The notes: generated by a model not told the origin, from the letters alone. A stretch of 64,000 bases of DNA from Jannaschia pohangensis (GCF_900113875.1 NZ_FORA01000003.1:124001-188000); one strand, 5' to 3'; counted from the stretch's first letter, positions 41,512 through 50,937 are shown. Translations and numbers: made by a program.

Positions 41512-42381
41512 TTACCAGGTATCGATCTCGCCCGCCTGCATGGCGGCGACCCAGCGGGCGTAATCCTCTTCGGACACGACCTTCACCGTGATCGGCATAT
41601 AGGCATGGGCGATGCCGCAGAGCTCCGAACACTGGCCAAAATAGATGCCCGGCTCATCCGCGCGGAACCACAGCTGCGCCAGGCGACCCGGGATGCCGTC
41701 CTGCTTCACGCCGAAGGCCGGGATCGTCCAGGAGTGGATCACGTCGCCGCCGGTGATCTGCATTACCACGGTCTTGCCCACGGGGACGACCACCGAAGTA
41801 TCGGTCGCCAGACGGAACTGATCGTCGGTATATCCGGCGGCGGCCAGCTGTGCCGACACCTCTTCGGTCATCATGTTCCCGGCGTCTGCGCCGATCATGT
41901 AGGAGGAGAATTCCTCGATCCCCTCTTCGGGATACTCATAGCCCCAGAACCACTGGTAGCCTGTCACCTTCACGACGACGTCCCCCTCGGGGATACGCTG
42001 CTGGTCGAACAGGACCGGAAGGGAGAAGGCGCCGATGCCGATCAGGATCAGGATCGGGACGACCGTCCAGGCGACTTCCAGCGGCGAATTGTGGGTGAAG
42101 GTGGCGGGGGTCGGATTCGACTTCCTGTTGTAGCGAACCACGACCCAGGCCAGCAACGCCGTCACGAAAAGCGCGATGATGGTGATGATGACCAGAACGA
42201 AACCGTCCAGCCAGAATGCCTCCTCGGCAAGCGACGTGGCCGCCGGCTGGAACCCGATGCCGCCGGCGATCGGCTGACCCTTGATTTCCAGATCCGTGAA
42301 AAACGTCTGCGCCATCGCGGGCAGCGAGGCGAAACTGGCGGCGGCGGAAAGGCCTAGGGCCGTGAGCGAAGGCATCTTCAT
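41512..42381 (-). CDS. ctaC: Cytochrome c oxidase subunit II
   Basis: A 289-aa subunit. A signal peptide (MKMPSLTALGLSAAASFASLP, then AMA before QTFF) is followed by two membrane helices and a periplasmic cupredoxin domain. The CuA ligands are in VIHSWTIPAFGVK and GQCSELCGIAHAYM (two Cys, His, Met). It takes electrons from cytochrome c. First gene of the cta cluster; ATG 42381 is chosen, as the upstream extension is non-homologous. Confidence 0.97.
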   Translation of the reverse strand: MKMPSLTALGLSAAASFASLPAMAQTFFTDLEIKGQPIAGGIGFQPAATSLAEEAFWLDGFVLVIITIIALFVTALLAWVVVRYNRKSNPTPATFTHNSPLEVAWTVVPILILIGIGAFSLPVLFDQQRIPEGDVVVKVTGYQWFWGYEYPEEGIEEFSSYMIGADAGNMMTEEVSAQLAAAGYTDDQFRLATDTSVVVPVGKTVVMQITGGDVIHSWTIPAFGVKQDGIPGRLAQLWFRADEPGIYFGQCSELCGIAHAYMPITVKVVSEEDYARWVAAMQAGEIDTW

Positions 42382-42555
42382 GAAGTTCGTCCTGTCTAAG
42401 CATGCGGGGACAATGGACCGACCCCTTTGCGTCCTGCCGCCTAAGACCACAATCCGACCCGACTCGGCAAGGGGGCGGGGTGCTGTGTCGCACCCGTCAT
42501 TCGGGCGAATCTTCCGCAAATTGACCCCCGCGAGAGAGACTGCCAAGCAGAGGTC

Positions 42556-43323
42556 ATGCGAACCGCATTGCAAATCCTGCTGCACGGCGCGGCGATTCTG
42601 TTTCTGACCCTGCTCAGCCAACTGGGCGGCCTCGCCTGGGTGCTGGCGCTTCCGTTCCGGCGCAGACGCGTGGTGTTTTTCGCAGGTTTCGCCGCGATCT
42701 ATGCGGCCCTGTCCGTGACAGCGGCCTGGGTCGCCCCGACCTTTGGGCGGGTGCCCATGGCCTGCGGAGCGGAGGGGCCGTTGCGGATCGCCTCACCGGT
42801 CTATTGCCTGCTCAACCGCCACTACGGCACACCGGAACTGGCGGCGGTGCTCAATGACCTGTCGCGCGATATGACGCGCCGTCATCCGGACGCGACCGTG
42901 CAGTTGCTGGATGCGAACTTCCCCTTCTTCGACGGCTTTCCCCTTTTGCCCCATCTGTCCCATGCCGACGGGCGCAAGGCCGATGTGGCGCTGTTCTATC
43001 TCGACCCCGATGGCGCGCCCGGCCCGGCCCTGCGAAGCCCGCTTGGATATTTCGCCTTCGAGGACGGGCCGACCGACTGCCCGCCCCGCCGCCTGACGCT
43101 GCGGTGGGATCTGGCCTGGCTGCAACCGCTGTGGCGCGACCTGTCGCTCGACCGCGTTCGCACGCGGGATCTCCTTGCCCTTCTGGCCGCCGACGAACGG
43201 GTCGGGCGGATCTTCGTTGAGCCGCATCTGCGCGCCACCCTCGACATCGACAGGCCGACCTTCGGGTTTCAAGGCTGCCGCGCCGCGCGACACGACGATC
43301 ACATCCACCTGCAACTGAAGTAA
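42556..43323 (+). CDS. Membrane-anchored LAS-superfamily peptidase candidate (MepA-like)
   Basis: A 255-aa protein with two N-terminal membrane helices (about 7-33 and 40-60) and a periplasmic C-terminal domain. That domain has PHLSHADGRKADV (His136, Asp143), the S-x-H-x-x-G-x-A-x-D zinc signature of LAS peptidases, a VGRIFVEPHLRATL segment like MepA endopeptidases, and the terminal HDDHIHLQL with the closing H-x-H. This predicts a zinc peptidoglycan endopeptidase. The membrane anchor and Cys-containing linker are unusual for MepA, which is normally secreted. Divergent from ctaC. The assignment rests on motifs alone. Confidence 0.6.
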   Translation: MRTALQILLHGAAILFLTLLSQLGGLAWVLALPFRRRRVVFFAGFAAIYAALSVTAAWVAPTFGRVPMACGAEGPLRIASPVYCLLNRHYGTPELAAVLNDLSRDMTRRHPDATVQLLDANFPFFDGFPLLPHLSHADGRKADVALFYLDPDGAPGPALRSPLGYFAFEDGPTDCPPRRLTLRWDLAWLQPLWRDLSLDRVRTRDLLALLAADERVGRIFVEPHLRATLDIDRPTFGFQGCRAARHDDHIHLQLK

Positions 43324-43404
43324 CGACCGAAATCTGATCGCCCCTCTGGGGTCCGGCGGTCTTTGCCCCTATGTCTGCCTTGACCCGAATTCCAGGAGAC
43401 GGCC

Positions 43405-44826
43405 ATGACCGACACCCCCTTCCGCCCCTTCGAGACGATGCTCGACCGTGACGCCGCCCTGACCCTGCTGCGCGACACCCTTGCCGGGGCCGATGACGGG
43501 GAGCTGTTTCTGGAACGCCGCCGGTCCGAGGCGCTGGTCTTCGACGACGGCCGCCTCAAGACGGCCAGCTACGATGCCTCCGAAGGCTTCGGTCTGCGGG
43601 CCGTGCGGGGCGAGACGGCGGGCTACGCCCATTCCACCGAGATCAGCGAACAGAGCCTGCGCCGCGCCGCCGAAACCGCGCGCCTGGCCGTGGGCGCGGG
43701 CGGCGGAACCCTCGCCCCGGCCCCGGCGGGCACCAACCGCAAGCTCTATGGCGACCACGATCCGATCGCGGGTCAGGCGTTTTCGGTCAAGCTCGACACC
43801 CTGCGCGACGTGGACGCCTTCGTGCGCGACCTCGACCCCCGGGTGGTGCAGGTCTCGGCCTCGCTCACCGCGTCGATCCAGGAGGTGGAGATCCTGCGGC
43901 CCGAGGGCGCGTCGGTCGCCGATGTCCGCCCCCTCGTCCGCTTCAACGTGTCGGTCATCGTCGAGGAGAACGGCCGCCGCGAATCCGGCGGCGCAGGCGG
44001 CGGCGGGCGCATACCGCTCGACGGGCTGATGACCCGCGACCACTGGGAGGGTGTCGCGCGCGAGGCGTTGCGCATCGCTGTGGTGAACCTGTCGGCGGTG
44101 CCCGCCCCCGCCGGTGTGATGGACGTGGCCCTGGGCGCCGGCTGGCCCGGCATCCTGCTGCACGAGGCCGTGGGTCACGGGCTGGAAGGGGATGCCAACC
44201 GCAAGGGGCAATCGGCCTTCTCGGGCCTGATGGGCCAGCGGATTGCCTCGCCCGGGGTGACAGTTCTGGACGACGGCACCATCCCCGACCGGCGCGGCTC
44301 GATCAGCGTCGATGACGAGGGCACGCCCTCGGGCAAGAACACCCTGATCGAGGACGGCATTCTGGTCGGCTACATGCAGGACCGGCAGAACGCCCGCCTG
44401 ATGGGTGTCGCCCCAACGGGCAACGGACGGCGCGAAAGCTATGCCCATGCGCCCATGCCGCGGATGACCAACACCTACATGCTCGGCGGCGATGCGACCC
44501 CGGGCGACATCGTGGCGGACGTGAAGGACGGCATCTATGCCGTGGGCTTCGGCGGCGGCCAGGTCGACACGACCAGCGGCAAGTTCGTCTTTTCCTGCAC
44601 CGAGGCCTACCGCGTCCAGAACGGCAAGATCGGCGCGCCGGTCAAGGGCGCGACGCTGATCGGGGACGGGGCCACGGCGCTGCGGGGCATCCGCGCGATC
44701 GGCAACGACATGGCGCTCGACCCCGGGATGGGCACCTGCGGCAAACAGGGGCAATGGGTGCCCGTCGGCGTGGGTCAGCCGACGCTGCTGATCGGCGGGC
44801 TGACTGTCGGCGGCTCGGCGACCTGA
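43405..44826 (+). CDS. tldD: Metalloprotease TldD
   Basis: A 473-aa subunit of the TldD/TldE protease, which trims unfolded peptides and matures modified peptides. The zinc motif HEAVGHGLEGD begins at His253, with further ligands expected near GDATPGDIVADVKDG and CTEAYRV. No tldE/pmbA is adjacent. ATG 43405 follows AGGAG (GGAGACGGCC). Confidence 0.96.
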   Translation: MTDTPFRPFETMLDRDAALTLLRDTLAGADDGELFLERRRSEALVFDDGRLKTASYDASEGFGLRAVRGETAGYAHSTEISEQSLRRAAETARLAVGAGGGTLAPAPAGTNRKLYGDHDPIAGQAFSVKLDTLRDVDAFVRDLDPRVVQVSASLTASIQEVEILRPEGASVADVRPLVRFNVSVIVEENGRRESGGAGGGGRIPLDGLMTRDHWEGVAREALRIAVVNLSAVPAPAGVMDVALGAGWPGILLHEAVGHGLEGDANRKGQSAFSGLMGQRIASPGVTVLDDGTIPDRRGSISVDDEGTPSGKNTLIEDGILVGYMQDRQNARLMGVAPTGNGRRESYAHAPMPRMTNTYMLGGDATPGDIVADVKDGIYAVGFGGGQVDTTSGKFVFSCTEAYRVQNGKIGAPVKGATLIGDGATALRGIRAIGNDMALDPGMGTCGKQGQWVPVGVGQPTLLIGGLTVGGSAT

Positions 44827-44889
44827 GATCGGCGCGAGATTCGCGCGAAACCCGCCCGGCACGGTGTGGACGATGGTCAAGGCCAGCGG

Positions 44890-45246
44890 ATGTTCGCGCT
44901 GACCGACTGGCTCAAGTTCGGCGCGGCCTTCTGCTTAGGACCCGCCTTCGTAGGGGGCGTTCTGACCTTCGTGTTCGCCTCTGCGACCGGGCCGCTGAAA
45001 TGGCTGGCCAAGACCGGCGCACAGCTGCTCTATGGCCCGCTCATCACGCCCGTCGTCGCCCCGCTGGCCCTTGCCGTCTTCGCCCTGTTGCTGCGGTTCG
45101 GGGCCGCGGGGTGGGCCGCAATCCTTGTCGTGGCGACCCTCGCGGCGGGCAGCGTCCTGCTGTTCACCCCCGTGGGGCTGCACAAGGCGGTCCTGTGGGA
45201 CACCGCCAACAGCCTGGAACCCGACGCGCTGGCGGGACGCGGTTAA
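44890..45246 (+). CDS. Small integral membrane protein, unknown
   Basis: A 118-aa protein with three or four hydrophobic segments and few charges (starts MFALTDWLKFGAAFCLGP). I recognise no domain. ATG 44890 is chosen; a GTG eight codons upstream gives a charged extension. Its TAA stop lies inside the CtrA-like box upstream of dprA. It is co-directional with tldD and dprA. Function unknown. Confidence 0.7.
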   Translation: MFALTDWLKFGAAFCLGPAFVGGVLTFVFASATGPLKWLAKTGAQLLYGPLITPVVAPLALAVFALLLRFGAAGWAAILVVATLAAGSVLLFTPVGLHKAVLWDTANSLEPDALAGRG

Positions 45247-45257
45247 CCGAATCTCAA
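45243..45257 (+). promoter_or_regulatory. CtrA-like binding site upstream of dprA
   Basis: TTAA-CCGAATC-TCAA matches the CtrA site TTAA-N7-TTAA with one mismatch, 24 bp before the dprA ATG. CtrA controls dprA and DNA uptake linked to gene transfer agents in Rhodobacter, so the site is plausible. TTAA is rare in this GC-rich DNA. Confidence 0.5.
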
Positions 45258-45280
45258 CCAATTCTGCGGAAGTCTGGCGT

Positions 45281-46474
45281 ATGGATTACGTCAGCCCCGA
45301 CTCCGGCCCCGAGTTTCACACCACCTTCGACGAAGCGCCCCTTCCGGCCTTCGACCCGGCCCCGTCGCAGGATGAACTCTTTGCGCGGCTGCGTCTGATC
45401 CGGTCGCGACGGGTCGGCTCCGCCACCTGGCGCCGCCTTCTGGCCGAGCATGGCAACGCCGTCGCAGCACTCGAGGCGTTGCCCGGCGTGGCCGCTGCCG
45501 CGGGCGACACCGGATACCGCCCGGCGGACGAGGCGTCGATCCGCCGCGAGGTGCAGGCCGCCCGCCGCCTTGGCGCGCGGATGCTGGCCTTCGGAACACC
45601 GGGCTACCCCGCCGAACTCGCCAAAACCCGCGACCCCTCTCCGATCCTCTGGGCACAGGGTCGGATCGAACTGTTGACCCGGACCACGGTCGCCATCGTG
45701 GGCACGCGCAACGCGTCGTCGCTCGCCCTGCGCATGGCGCGCGCTTTGGGGCGCGATCTGGCGCAGGCGGGTATCGTCGTCGCCTCGGGTCTGGCGCGTG
45801 GTGTCGATGCGGTGGCCCATGACGCGGCCCTGCCCGGGGGCACCATCGCGGTGCATGCGGGCGGACTGGACCGCATCTACCCGGCGGAAAACATCGATCT
45901 GGCCGCCAAGATCGCCGTCGATGGCCTGTCGATCTCCGAACGCCCCTTCGGTCTTGCCCCGCAGGCGCGCGACTTCCCCCGCCGCAACCGCATCGTCGCA
46001 GGCCTGTCGCAGGCCGTCGTGGTGGTCGAGGCGGCGGCCAAGTCCGGCTCGATGATCACCGCCCGCGACGCCCTGGACGAAGGGCGGGAGGTTCTCGCCG
46101 TGCCGGGCCACCCCTTCGACGGACGTGCGGGCGGCTGCAATCTGCTGCTGCGCGACGGGGCCACGCTGGTGCGGGGTGTTCAGGACATCCTCGACGTGCT
46201 CGACCTGATGGCGCGCAGCCCGGAGGCCCCCGAGCCGAGGCCGGAGCCCGTCGCCGCGCCGCAGGTCGACGCCACCACGACCCCCGACACCTCACAATTG
46301 CGCGACCGCATCCTGTCGCTGCTCTCGCCGACGCCGGTCACCCAGGACGATCTGGCCCGCGACATCGCCGCAAGCGGCCCGGTCAGCGCCAACCAACTGG
46401 CGCTGCACCTCTCCGAACTGGAGCTGGAGGGCAGCATCGCGCGGCAACCCGGCGGCGGCCTGATCCGCGCCTGA
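45281..46474 (+). CDS. dprA: DNA-processing protein DprA
   Basis: A 397-aa protein that loads RecA on incoming single-stranded DNA. The Rossmann-like domain shows VAIVGTRNASSLALRMARAL, VASGLARGVDAVAHDAAL, GGTIAVHAGGLDRIYPAEN and the ARDALDEGREVLAVPGHPFD region. A C-terminal winged helix (about 335-397; DDLARDIAASGPVSANQLAL) follows. ATG 45281 is chosen inside a longer open frame. A CtrA-like box lies just upstream, suggesting cell-cycle or gene-transfer control. topA follows, a conserved order. Confidence 0.95.
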   Translation: MDYVSPDSGPEFHTTFDEAPLPAFDPAPSQDELFARLRLIRSRRVGSATWRRLLAEHGNAVAALEALPGVAAAAGDTGYRPADEASIRREVQAARRLGARMLAFGTPGYPAELAKTRDPSPILWAQGRIELLTRTTVAIVGTRNASSLALRMARALGRDLAQAGIVVASGLARGVDAVAHDAALPGGTIAVHAGGLDRIYPAENIDLAAKIAVDGLSISERPFGLAPQARDFPRRNRIVAGLSQAVVVVEAAAKSGSMITARDALDEGREVLAVPGHPFDGRAGGCNLLLRDGATLVRGVQDILDVLDLMARSPEAPEPRPEPVAAPQVDATTTPDTSQLRDRILSLLSPTPVTQDDLARDIAASGPVSANQLALHLSELELEGSIARQPGGGLIRA

Positions 46475-46527
46475 CCAACCGCAAGCGGGGGCTCGTGCGG
46501 CCAATCCGACCGCATCCAGAGCGCCCA

Positions 46528-46556
46528 TTGACAATCTTCCAGAGGTCCCCACATGG
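46528..46556 (+). promoter_or_regulatory. Putative promoter of topA
   Basis: A consensus -35 TTGACA at 46528-46533 is followed after 16-17 nt by CACATGG, a weak -10. It lies about 100 bp before the topA ATG. Confidence 0.3.
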
Positions 46557-46632
46557 TCCGCGGCCCATGGACCCCCCTCGCCGGGGGACCTGTCGAACCT
46601 GTTGAATCCGACTATTTCCGAGGTCTTCCGCC

Positions 46633-49314
46633 ATGCCCGTCGTCGTCGTCGAATCCCCGGCCAAGGCCAAGACCATCAACGGATATCTGGGCAAGGACTA
46701 CACCGTTCTGGCCAGTTACGGACACGTTCGCGACCTCGTCGGCAAGGACGGCTCCGTCGACACCGAAGGCTCCTGGGACATGACCTGGGAGGTGCCCGCC
46801 GACTCCAAGAAGCGGATCAAGGACATCGCCGATGCGCTGGCCAATGACCCGAACCTGATCCTCGCCACCGACCCCGACCGCGAGGGGGAAGCAATCAGCT
46901 GGCACCTTCTGGAAACCCTTCTGGCGCGGCGCGGCATCAAGAAGGACATGCCGGTCAGCCGCGTGGCCTTCAACGCCATCACCAAGAAGGCCGTGCAGGA
47001 GGCCATCGCCAACCCGCGTGAAATCGACACGCCGCTGGTCCATGCCTACCTGGCGCGCCGGGCGCTCGACTATCTGGTGGGGTTCAATCTGTCGCCGGTG
47101 CTCTGGCGCAAGTTGCCCGGTTCGAAATCCGCAGGGCGGGTGCAATCGGTCTGCCTGCGTTTGGTTGTCGACCGGGAGATGGAGATCGAGGCCTTTGACG
47201 CCCGCGAATACTGGTCCGTCCGCGCCATGCTGGAAACCCCGCGCGGCCAAAAGTTCGAGGCGCGGCTTGTGGCGCTGGCGGGCAAGAAGCTGGACCGCTT
47301 CGACCTGGCCGATGCGACCCAGGCCGAGCTGGCCGTGCAGGCCGTCGAAAGCCGCGATCTGACCGTGACCGGGGTCGAGGCCAAGCCAGCGACGCGCAAC
47401 CCCTCGCCACCCTTCATGACCTCGACCCTGCAGCAGGAAGCCAGCCGCAAGTTCGGCATGGGCGCCAAGGCCTGCATGTCGACCGCGCAGCGATTGTATG
47501 AGGCGGGCCACATCACCTACATGCGGACCGACGGCATCGACATGGCGCCCGAGGCCGTGGCCGACGCCCGCGCCGCCATCGAGAGCCGTTACGGCAAGGA
47601 CTACACCCCGGCCGAGGCGCGGGTGTACAAGAACAAGGCCAAGAACGCCCAGGAAGCGCATGAATGCATCCGCCCCACCGACATGACCAAGTCAGCGGAC
47701 GAGATCCGGGTGTCCGAGGGCGACCAGAAAAAGCTCTATGACCTCATCTGGAAGCGCACGCTGGCCAGCCAGATGGCCGCCGCAAGGCTGGAGCGCACGA
47801 CCGTCACGGTCCGCGACAAGGGCGAGCAGGTCGAGCTGCGCGCCACCGGTCAGGTCGTGGTCTTCGACGGGTTCATGAAGGTCTATACCGAAGGGCGCGA
47901 CGACGATGCCGCGGCCTCCGACGACGACAACCGCCTGCCGGTGATCCATCAGGGCGACGTCGCCAAGAAGGTCGCCGCTTACGGGGACGAGACGTCCGAC
48001 AACCAGATGGTCAAATCGCCGTCCAACGCCGTTCTGGGCCAGCAGAGCTTCACCCAACCGCCGCCCCGCTACACCGAGGCGACGCTGGTCAAGCGGATGG
48101 AGGAACTGGGCATCGGGCGGCCATCGACCTATGCCTCGATCCTGTCGACGATCGTGGACCGCGGCTATGTCCGCAAGGAAGGCAACCGCCTCTTCCCCGA
48201 GGATCAGGGGCGGCTGGTGACGGTCTTCCTGTCCAACTATTTCCGCAAATACGTCAGCTATGATTTCACTGCCGGCCTCGAAGAGGAACTGGACGAGATC
48301 AGTGCCGGCGACAAGGATTACAAGGACGTCCTGGCCCGCTTCTGGCGCGACTTCTCGGCGGCCATCGGCGAGACGAGCGAACTGCGGATCACCGAAGTCC
48401 TCGACAAGATCAACGAAGTGCTGGAGCCGCATCTCTTCCCTGATGCGGGCGACGGGCGAGACCCGCGTCTGTGCCCCAAATGCGAGGCGGGGCGTCTGTC
48501 GATGCGGACGGCCCGGTCGGGCGGGGCCTTCATCGGCTGCTCCAACTATCCCGAATGCCGCTATACCCGCCCCTTCGGCCCGCCGGGGATGGAAGGCGAG
48601 CAACAGGGCGACGAGCGGATGCTGGGCGTGGAGCCGGAATCGGGGCTGGAGGTCTGGCTGAAATCCGGGCGCTTCGGGCCCTACGTCCAACTGGGTGAAA
48701 AGACCGAGGAAAACCCCAAGCCGAAGCGGTCGAGCCTGCCCAAGACCTGGGCCCCGGACGTGGTGGATTTCGACCGCGCGATGCAGCTTCTGTCGCTCCC
48801 GCGCGAGGTCGGATTGCACCCCGAGGACGGGGAGCCGATCACCACGAACCTGGGCCGCTACGGGCCTTACGTGATGCACAAGCGGCCCGAGGACGCCAAG
48901 CCGGTCTATGCCAACCTCAGCGACGAGGAAGAAATCTTCACCATCGGCATGAACCATGCGGTTCAGGTGCTGGCCGACAAGCGCGCCAATCCGCGCGGAG
49001 CCGGACGTGGGGCGGCCAAGGCGCTGCGCGATCTGGGCGAACACCCCGAGAAAGGCGGCGCGATGGCGGTGATGGAGGGGCGGTTCGGCCCCTACATCAA
49101 ATGGGAAAAGGTCAATGCCACCCTGCCCAAGGACGTCTCGCCCGAAGACCTGACCGTGGCGCAGGCCATCGAACTGATCGCCGCCAAGGCCGCCAAGGCC
49201 CCGAAGAAGAAGGCCGCAGCCAAGAAACCGGCGGCAAAAAAGCCCGCGGCGAAAAAGCCCGCGGCCAAGAAGAAGGGCCCGGCGAAGAAGGCCGCCCCGA
49301 AAGCACAAGACTAA
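46633..49314 (+). CDS. topA: DNA topoisomerase I
   Basis: An 893-aa type IA topoisomerase that relaxes negative supercoils. The Toprim domain has VVVESPAKAKTI and ATDPDREGEAISWHLLE; the active-site Tyr296 is in HITYMRTDGIDM. A single CPKC...CSNYPEC zinc finger follows (about 615-645), then TopA C-terminal repeats (SGLEVWLKSGRFGPYVQLG, NLGRYGPYVMHKRP). The last 35 residues are almost all Lys, Ala and Pro (KKPAAKKPAAKK type), a histone-H1-like tail seen in many alphaproteobacteria. Confidence 0.97.
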   Translation: MPVVVVESPAKAKTINGYLGKDYTVLASYGHVRDLVGKDGSVDTEGSWDMTWEVPADSKKRIKDIADALANDPNLILATDPDREGEAISWHLLETLLARRGIKKDMPVSRVAFNAITKKAVQEAIANPREIDTPLVHAYLARRALDYLVGFNLSPVLWRKLPGSKSAGRVQSVCLRLVVDREMEIEAFDAREYWSVRAMLETPRGQKFEARLVALAGKKLDRFDLADATQAELAVQAVESRDLTVTGVEAKPATRNPSPPFMTSTLQQEASRKFGMGAKACMSTAQRLYEAGHITYMRTDGIDMAPEAVADARAAIESRYGKDYTPAEARVYKNKAKNAQEAHECIRPTDMTKSADEIRVSEGDQKKLYDLIWKRTLASQMAAARLERTTVTVRDKGEQVELRATGQVVVFDGFMKVYTEGRDDDAAASDDDNRLPVIHQGDVAKKVAAYGDETSDNQMVKSPSNAVLGQQSFTQPPPRYTEATLVKRMEELGIGRPSTYASILSTIVDRGYVRKEGNRLFPEDQGRLVTVFLSNYFRKYVSYDFTAGLEEELDEISAGDKDYKDVLARFWRDFSAAIGETSELRITEVLDKINEVLEPHLFPDAGDGRDPRLCPKCEAGRLSMRTARSGGAFIGCSNYPECRYTRPFGPPGMEGEQQGDERMLGVEPESGLEVWLKSGRFGPYVQLGEKTEENPKPKRSSLPKTWAPDVVDFDRAMQLLSLPREVGLHPEDGEPITTNLGRYGPYVMHKRPEDAKPVYANLSDEEEIFTIGMNHAVQVLADKRANPRGAGRGAAKALRDLGEHPEKGGAMAVMEGRFGPYIKWEKVNATLPKDVSPEDLTVAQAIELIAAKAAKAPKKKAAAKKPAAKKPAAKKPAAKKKGPAKKAAPKAQD

Positions 49315-49360
49315 CCCCGGTCAAACCGGCCCCCACCAAAGGCGGCGGGCGCCGGAACGG

Positions 49361-50746
49361 CTATTGCGACCAGAGAGCGGTCTCGGGGTGGAACTGCGAC
49401 CAGGCGAACCAGAACGCCTGATGGCTTCCCAGGTCCGCACCGTCCTGATCGACAGCCCTTATCCCGCCCGCATCCAGTTGCAGGCGGACGTTCTCGAAAC
49501 CGACATCGACCCCCGCCTTCAGCGCCGCGAAGGCGGTGCTCCGCTGAAAGGCGACCGGTGTTCCGGACGCAGCGATGACGCCGATGATATCTTCGTGAAC
49601 GTCCAGCCGCGGATCGACGTCACCGACCGGAAAGATCGGCCCGTCGGCGTCGCGCCCATTGCGGAAGTCGAAATCGCGGCCAAGGGCCAGCCGTTCGACC
49701 AGAACGGTGGTTTCGGGATGTTGCTCTTTCCAGGTGCCCCAATCCGTCGTGACCACTGTCGCCTGCTCAAGCTGGACCCCCTGCGCCGCCAGCGGCCCGG
49801 TCAGGGCCGTCCCCAGGAAGGTGTCGAAGACGGAATAGGTATTCAGATCATACATCACCTTGTTCGAGCGGATCAGCAGGCCCGTGGTGCGCAGGACCGG
49901 GCGCGCGACCCCTGTCGGCATCCGGTCGGTGAAATACGCCTGCGCCGCGCCGCACAGGGTGCAATAGGGGATTCCCAGATCACGTCCGCCGAGGGTATCG
50001 TTCACCATCTCGCGGACTTCCATGATGCGACGTGGATAGGCGCGGTATTCGCCGTTGACCTCGATCCCGAAGACGATGGCGTCATCCGCAAGCCAGGTCG
50101 CATCCTCGGCGCTGCTGACTGGCGGATTGTCGGCGGCGGGAATGCAGTCGCAGGCATCGTCGGTGGTCCCGAACGGCCGATCGTCGATCCGCACCCCGCC
50201 CCAGGACACCAGCCGCCAGTCGACATTGCCCTCGACAAGGATCCGGTCCCATCCCGGAACGAACTGCGTGAAGATCGCGCGCTTGGCGTCAAGGTATCCG
50301 GGGTAGGACGGGATATCCCAGGCGATCAGGTGGTCGGTGATCGCACCCCATCGCATGTGCGTATCCAACTCGATCCCCAGCAGCATGGTCGCCGCCTCTG
50401 CCAGCGCCGTGTCGAACTCCATCCGCCAGGTGAACCGCATCATGTCGCTGATGATCCAGACCAGCCTCGGGTCGCCGGAGGCGACGATCTCATCGAGCGC
50501 AAGCTTCTGATCTCGTCCCCATTCGGACCGGGCCAGGCTGTCGATGAAAACGGTCTGGACAGCAGCTTGCAGGCTCTCGGAAATCGGACCTTCGGGAACG
50601 GAGGGCGGGGTGCCGAATTCCGCAATCACATAGTCGGGCAAAGGCGTGGCGGCCCGTACCGGCCCGGATGCCCCGGCAACAAGGCACGCGGCAAACAGCA
50701 GAGCGACGACCCTGTTTCGGAAGGATTTGAGGATCAGATCTGTCAT
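49361..50746 (-). CDS. DUF3179 exported protein
   Basis: A 461-aa protein with an N-terminal signal peptide (VVALLFAACLVAGASG, then PVRA before ATPLP). The C-terminal half is DUF3179: GIEVNGEYRAYPRRIMEVREMVND, IPYCTLCGAAQAYF (with its Cys-x-x-Cys) and the FDTFLGTALTGPL segment. The N-terminal 180 residues are alpha-helical and unassigned. DUF3179 proteins are widespread, extracytoplasmic and uncharacterised; the CTLC motif suggests redox or metal binding. ATG 50746 is chosen within a longer frame. Confidence 0.88.
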   Translation of the reverse strand: MTDLILKSFRNRVVALLFAACLVAGASGPVRAATPLPDYVIAEFGTPPSVPEGPISESLQAAVQTVFIDSLARSEWGRDQKLALDEIVASGDPRLVWIISDMMRFTWRMEFDTALAEAATMLLGIELDTHMRWGAITDHLIAWDIPSYPGYLDAKRAIFTQFVPGWDRILVEGNVDWRLVSWGGVRIDDRPFGTTDDACDCIPAADNPPVSSAEDATWLADDAIVFGIEVNGEYRAYPRRIMEVREMVNDTLGGRDLGIPYCTLCGAAQAYFTDRMPTGVARPVLRTTGLLIRSNKVMYDLNTYSVFDTFLGTALTGPLAAQGVQLEQATVVTTDWGTWKEQHPETTVLVERLALGRDFDFRNGRDADGPIFPVGDVDPRLDVHEDIIGVIAASGTPVAFQRSTAFAALKAGVDVGFENVRLQLDAGGIRAVDQDGADLGSHQAFWFAWSQFHPETALWSQ

Positions 50747-50937
50747 CGGGACGCCTTTCGCGATTGCGCGCATCCTTCGGTCAATCGCAACACCCGCCGA
50801 CGATTTGCCGCGGGTCCATGATGCGGTCTCTCGGTGCACGGTCGCACTTTCGATCCAATTCGAAAGCGCGACCAATCACTTCGCTTCAAGACGTCGTGAA
50901 ATCTGGCCCCACCCACACCGCAGGCGGGGCCATCCCA

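Noticed and set aside
47692-49308. 538-codon open frame opposite topA
   Set aside because: Mirror of the topA coding frame, with no start context or motifs.
49317-49329. Short hairpin CCGGT-CAA-ACCGG between topA and the DUF3179 gene as terminator
   Set aside because: The 5-bp stem is too short and no T-run follows.
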